A stretch of 7,444 bases of DNA from positions 1-7,444 of the forward strand of contig JAEWQZ010000017.1 of NCBI GenBank assembly GCA_023460255.1, given 5' to 3'. Origin of the DNA: Actinomycetes bacterium (GTDB lineage: Bacteria > Actinomycetota > Actinomycetes > Actinomycetales > Cellulomonadaceae). The position numbers and the translations under genes were made by a program. The notes under the pieces were generated by a model that saw only the letters and a program-made list of their open reading frames with translations, was not told the DNA's origin and did not search any database. Shown here piece after piece: positions 3,823 through 7,444 of the stretch (its first letter is position 1; each line of letters opens with the position of its first letter).

Positions 3823-6612
3823 ATGGTCGTCCGTCAGCGTCGCAGCGCTCGCCGCGGAGCACGCCGGGGATCGGCTCTGCTGGCCGTCCTCGTCCTGGCC
3901 GGCCTCGGCGTCGTGGCCACCCCGGCATCAGGGGCCGACACGATCGGGGGCATCAGCGGGCGGGTGACCGACGTCACGGGCGCCCCGATCGCCGGTGTCG
4001 AGGTGCTCGCGACACCGCTGTACGGCGGTCGTGCCGGCCAGGCGACAACAGCCGAGGACGGGACCTACGCCGTCGGCGGGCTGACACCGGGCCAGTACGA
4101 GGTCCATGTCCAGCCGCCCGCCGAGTCCCGGTACGTCGCAGTCTGGTGGACGACGGTGGCGGTCGGTGTCGAGCCCGTTTCGGGGGTAGATCCGGTCCTG
4201 AGGGCCCACGGAAGCATCAGCGGTCGAGTGACCCGACCGGACGGCGCGGGCCTCGGGGACGTGCGGGTCGTTCTGAGGGGCGTGCTCGCCTGGGGCGACG
4301 GGTACTACGACGAGGCCTGGACCCTCGACGACGGGACCTACTCCTTCACGCAGCTCAAGCAGGGCGACTACGAGGTGAGGTTCCACCCTCCGGCGCCGGG
4401 GTGGGTCACACCGGAACCCCGGCAGGGCATCGACGTGCAGGGCAACGACGTGGCCGGCATCGATGCTCAGGTCGAGGCAGCAGGCACGATCGTCGGCCAC
4501 GTGACGGTGCCCGCCGGCGCATCGACGGACGCGGTGCACGTCGAGGCCACGGAGACGACCACGCACGCGACCTACACAACACCGGGCGTTGACGTCGATG
4601 GCGACTACTCGATCGAGATCCCCGCAGGCACGTACGTCGTGGAGTTCACCGGCGACCGCCTGACGGCGGTGGGCGGCCGGTACTGGCGCAACGCCGCCGC
4701 ACGCAGTGACGCGACCCTCGTCACGATCGAACCCAGCGCTGTCGTCACGGACATCGACGCTGTGATGGTGCCTGCTCTGGCGGACACCGGCTCCATATCT
4801 GGGACCGTCCGGGTCCCCGAGGGCATCTCGCCCGGGTCAGTGACAGTCACCGCGGCGAGCGGATACTTCGAACAGTTCACGGAGGTCGTCGTGTCGCCGG
4901 ACGCGACCGGAGCCTACGAGCTCACGGATCTCGAGCCGGGCGCGTGGCGGCTCAGCTTCGAGGCCCCCGGCCTTGTCACGAAGCGCTGGAGCCTGGACCC
5001 CGAGTCTGTGGACATCTACACCAGCATCAAGGTCATTGCGGGCGAGGAAGCCGCCGGGATCGACATCTCCCTCGAGCTCGCCGGCTCCATCTCCGGCACC
5101 GTCACCATGCCGATCCCCGACGAGGTCCTCATTGACGTCGACGGCCCCACAGGCATCGCACCCATCACCCTGACCGGCACCGGCACGTACCGGATCGACG
5201 GGCTGAGGGCGGGTGACTACACCGTGTCGTTCCAGACCAGCTTCCCCAACCCGTTCCAGGGCTCGGACCTCCTCGACGAGTGGTGGCCCGGCGTCTACGA
5301 CAGGGACGGCGCGGTCACGATCCACGTCGAAGCCGGAGTCGAGACGACGGGCATCGACGCGACACTGGAGATCGCCGGATCGATCAGCGGCCGGATCGCG
5401 CTCCCTCAGTTCACCGGCCCAGACGACTACCGACGGAGCGTCCAGGTCACGGTGTCCGATGCCGACGACCCGGAGTGGTTGCGGCGCGGGTGGTCCGAGA
5501 CAGACGACTCCGGGTACGTCGACACCGACGGCGCCTACACGGTGACCGGGCTTCGGCCGGGCACCTATGTGGTCGAGTTCTGGGCGAGGAACCTGGTCTA
5601 CGACGTCAAGTACTGGGACGACTCCTGGACGGCGGACGGAGCCACCCTCGTCACCGTGGCTCTCGGTCAGCACGTGACGGACATCGATGCGGCCCTGGAG
5701 AGGGGTGGGATGGTCACGGGGCACGTCACCGTGCCGGACGGCTTCCGTCCGGACACGGACGTCGAGGTCCAGATGGTTCACCTGGACGGGACACCCGCCA
5801 GAGGCAGGCAACCAGCGGCCGCCGACGGCTCCTTCAGTCTGCCGTACTCAAGGGTGGGGCTGGGCTACGTGCCACCGGGAACGTACTACGTCAGGTACGT
5901 GGGCGATCACGGGCTCCGCACGGAGTACTGGCCGGGCGTCGAGTCGATCTCGGAGGCGACTCCGATCCACATCACCCCGAACAGCGTCACGGACCTGCCC
6001 ACCGTCGAGCTCGAGGCGTACCTCACGGCGACCCCGACCCCGACCGTGACGGGCACACCCTCCATCGGCGCCACGCTGACGGCCGCCCCCGGGGAATGGT
6101 CCCCCGCGCCCGTCGACCTCGCCTACCAGTGGAACCGGGACGGCGACCCGATCACCGACGGGACCGGCGCCACGCACCAGGTGACGGCCGCGGACGCCGG
6201 TCACACGCTCTCGGTCACCGTCACCGGGTCCCGCACCGGCCACGTGCCTGTCACGCTCACGAGCAGCGGGGTCCACGTTCCGGGGCCCTTCACGGCTGTC
6301 CCAGTGCCGTCGGTGGCCGGCAAGCCGGTCGTCGGGGCGACCCTCACCGCCGTGCCCGGGACGTGGCTACCGGCACCGGCCACCCTCAGCTACCAGTGGC
6401 GACGCGACGGCACGCCGATCAGCGGCGCGACATCCGCGACGTACACCCTCACCCCGGCCGACGACGGCCACCGGATCACCGTCGCGGTCACGGGCTCGAG
6501 CACGGGGTTCATCCCCGCCACGACCGTCAGCGCCCCCGTGCCGGTGCCTCGCACCGACGCGGACGCATCCGTGCGGATGCGCACCGGCGCTCCGCCGCTC
6601 CTGAGGCCCTGA
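3823..6612 (+). CDS. Large secreted protein with seven carboxypeptidase-regulatory-like (Cna_B-like) repeats and two bacterial Ig-like domains
   Basis: A 929-residue exported protein. Residues 1-38 are a signal peptide: an arginine-rich start (RQRRSARRGARRG), the hydrophobic core ALLAVLVLAGLGVV and likely cleavage after SGA (A38). Seven repeats of about 88-110 residues begin near 42, 130, 221, 323, 421, 519 and 629. Each opens with a GSISGTV-type strand and carries a 'DGTYxVxGLxPGxYxVxF' core; most close with a Trp-containing segment and 'VTGIDAxLE'. This is the pattern of carboxypeptidase-regulatory-like/prealbumin-type beta-sandwiches. Two Ig-like domains follow (about 735-822 and 823-909), each with a G-x-P-x-x-G-A-T-L start, YQW, and 'ADxGHxxxVxVTGS'. 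The C-terminus (910-929) has no LPXTG motif, membrane helix or S-layer motif, and no enzyme domain is seen. It is probably released, or held at the surface by unknown contacts, in adhesion or glycan binding. ATG 3823 has GGGAG at six bases; GTG 3820 is also in frame. It is convergent with etfA across 22 bp. Confidence 0.9.
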   Translation: MVVRQRRSARRGARRGSALLAVLVLAGLGVVATPASGADTIGGISGRVTDVTGAPIAGVEVLATPLYGGRAGQATTAEDGTYAVGGLTPGQYEVHVQPPAESRYVAVWWTTVAVGVEPVSGVDPVLRAHGSISGRVTRPDGAGLGDVRVVLRGVLAWGDGYYDEAWTLDDGTYSFTQLKQGDYEVRFHPPAPGWVTPEPRQGIDVQGNDVAGIDAQVEAAGTIVGHVTVPAGASTDAVHVEATETTTHATYTTPGVDVDGDYSIEIPAGTYVVEFTGDRLTAVGGRYWRNAAARSDATLVTIEPSAVVTDIDAVMVPALADTGSISGTVRVPEGISPGSVTVTAASGYFEQFTEVVVSPDATGAYELTDLEPGAWRLSFEAPGLVTKRWSLDPESVDIYTSIKVIAGEEAAGIDISLELAGSISGTVTMPIPDEVLIDVDGPTGIAPITLTGTGTYRIDGLRAGDYTVSFQTSFPNPFQGSDLLDEWWPGVYDRDGAVTIHVEAGVETTGIDATLEIAGSISGRIALPQFTGPDDYRRSVQVTVSDADDPEWLRRGWSETDDSGYVDTDGAYTVTGLRPGTYVVEFWARNLVYDVKYWDDSWTADGATLVTVALGQHVTDIDAALERGGMVTGHVTVPDGFRPDTDVEVQMVHLDGTPARGRQPAAADGSFSLPYSRVGLGYVPPGTYYVRYVGDHGLRTEYWPGVESISEATPIHITPNSVTDLPTVELEAYLTATPTPTVTGTPSIGATLTAAPGEWSPAPVDLAYQWNRDGDPITDGTGATHQVTAADAGHTLSVTVTGSRTGHVPVTLTSSGVHVPGPFTAVPVPSVAGKPVVGATLTAVPGTWLPAPATLSYQWRRDGTPISGATSATYTLTPADDGHRITVAVTGSSTGFIPATTVSAPVPVPRTDADASVRMRTGAPPLLRP

Positions 6613-6634
6613 CCGTCGCCGCCGCCCGGCCGGC

Positions 6635-7444
6635 TCAGTCCTGCGCGCGCAGCCGGCGGATCTCGGCCGCGGCCTGCGGCAGCACGTCGGTGATGTCGCC
6701 GACCACGCCGAAGTCCGCGAACTCGAAGATCGGCGCGTCGGGGTCGGTGTTGACGGCCACGACCGTGCCGGACGCCTGCATGCCGCCCCGGTGGTGGATC
6801 GCCCCCGAGACGCCCGCGCCGACGTAGAGCCGCGGCGAGATCGTCACGCCCGTCTGGCCGACCATCACGTCGTGCGGCATCCAGCCCTCGTCCGTGACGT
6901 CACGCGTCGCCCCGACGGCGGCGCCAAGCGCGTCGGCGAGGTCCTCGACCGCGGAGAAGTCCCCGCCGGTCCCCCGCCCGCCGACGACGACCACCTGCGC
7001 CTCGCCGACGTCCGGCCGGTCCGACGCCGGTCGCGGCGTCCGCTCGACCACGCGCACCCGCGGGTCCGTCGGCGCCGTCGGGGCACCGATGAGCACCTCG
7101 GCGTCGGCGGCGACGTCCAGCGGCACCGCGCGGACCGCGTTCGACCGCAGCGTCACCACCGTCCGGTCGACGGTCGCCGTCGCACGCAGCGTCCACGACG
7201 CCGCGAAGGCCTGCTGGGTCGAGGTGAGCCGGCCGTCCGCACCCCGCGCGACGCCCGACACGTCGACCATGAGCGCCGCCCCGGTGGCGTGGGCCAGCCG
7301 CGCGGCGACCTCCTTCGCCTCGAACCCGGAGGCGAGCAGGACGACGTCCGCGCCCGCCGCGTCGGCGAGCGCCGCCAGGGTCGAGGCGACCGCGCCGGGC
7401 AGGCTCGCCTCCGCGCTCGGCACGGGGACGACGTGGACCGCGGC
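6635..7444 (-). CDS. etfA: Electron transfer flavoprotein subunit alpha, FixB (N-terminus beyond right edge)
   Basis: The large ETF subunit binds FAD and, with EtfB, carries electrons from acyl-CoA and other dehydrogenases to the membrane quinone pool. The frame is open through the right edge, giving 269 residues plus the stop of a protein usually near 310-330. The N-terminal domain is partly present (ADVVLLASGFEAKEVAARLA). The FAD-binding C-terminal domain is complete: VVVVGGRGTGG, LGAAVGATRDVTDEGWMPHD, VGQTGVTISPRLYVGAG, SGAIHHRGGM, AVNTDPDAPIFEFADFG and VVGDITDVLPQ. Relative to the usual signature 'SGAIQH', the codon at 6794-6796 gives His instead of Gln, and Gly replaces Ala/Thr after LYV. 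The adjacent His that contacts FAD is kept. An etfB gene is expected upstream, beyond the window. The 3' end is 22 bp from the convergent secreted-protein gene, with no clear terminator between them. Confidence 0.96.
   Translation of the reverse strand, partial: AAVHVVPVPSAEASLPGAVASTLAALADAAGADVVLLASGFEAKEVAARLAHATGAALMVDVSGVARGADGRLTSTQQAFAASWTLRATATVDRTVVTLRSNAVRAVPLDVAADAEVLIGAPTAPTDPRVRVVERTPRPASDRPDVGEAQVVVVGGRGTGGDFSAVEDLADALGAAVGATRDVTDEGWMPHDVMVGQTGVTISPRLYVGAGVSGAIHHRGGMQASGTVVAVNTDPDAPIFEFADFGVVGDITDVLPQAAAEIRRLRAQD

Noticed and set aside
3823..3939. Twin-arginine export signal in the secreted protein
   Set aside because: Arg pairs are present, but the following residues (GSALLAV) do not fit the SRRxFLK pattern; a general Sec signal explains the sequence.
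4837..5811. 324-residue minus-strand frame inside the secreted protein gene, with another at 3928-4566
   Set aside because: They are antisense shadows of the repeat protein; their apparent repetition mirrors the sense-strand repeats.
6601..6638. Possible bidirectional terminator between the secreted protein gene and etfA
   Set aside because: Only CTGAG/CTCAG plus two pairs after a bulge can form, with a long loop and no T-run on either side.
5280..6827. 515-residue plus-strand frame overlapping the secreted protein and etfA
   Set aside because: Arg/Gly/His-rich low-complexity translation typical of an alternative frame in GC-rich DNA; it crosses two well-supported genes.

Overview
The window is very GC-rich DNA (roughly 70% or more by eye), with strong G/C third-position codon bias, GTG starts and TANNNT-type -10 boxes. 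The proteins look like those of a high-GC actinobacterium, most likely of the Cellulomonas/Micrococcales type. This placement is inferred from protein style and gene order; no rRNA or other marker is present.

Both ends hold core genes on the minus strand that are cut by the window edges. The right end (6635-7444) is the C-terminal part of electron transfer flavoprotein subunit alpha (etfA/fixB). The left end (1-636) is the N-terminal 212 residues of a NifS/IscS-type cysteine desulfurase, ending one residue after its PLP lysine. In many actinobacteria the etf genes lie close upstream of iscS and mnmA on the same strand. Here about 6 kb separates them, so the middle reads as an accessory insert within a conserved neighbourhood.

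From right to left the insert holds four blocks. (a) A 929-residue secreted protein on the plus strand (3823-6612), with seven beta-sandwich repeats and two bacterial Ig-like domains but no wall anchor. (b) A phosphotransferase/kinase-fold protein on the plus strand (2716-3690), apparently leaderless. (c) Divergent from it, a tightly overlapping minus-strand module: an ArsR-like winged-helix regulator (2579-2193), a single-pass membrane/coiled-coil protein with a PspB-like layout (2193-1870) and a zinc-independent medium-chain NAD(P)H oxidoreductase (1873-815). A 30-bp near-palindrome sits between the regulator start and its putative promoter and is a good autoregulatory operator candidate. 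(d) A 178-bp non-coding gap (637-814) holding an exact 13-bp inverted repeat, a further direct copy, a run of G-tracts and a leaderless-type iscS promoter.

No tRNA, rRNA, CRISPR array, transposase, integrase or phage gene is visible. Nothing amounts to a clearly new system. The most promising items are the regulator/membrane-protein/oxidoreductase module with its operator, the repeat element at 709-804, and the large secreted repeat protein with possible competing leader hairpins.
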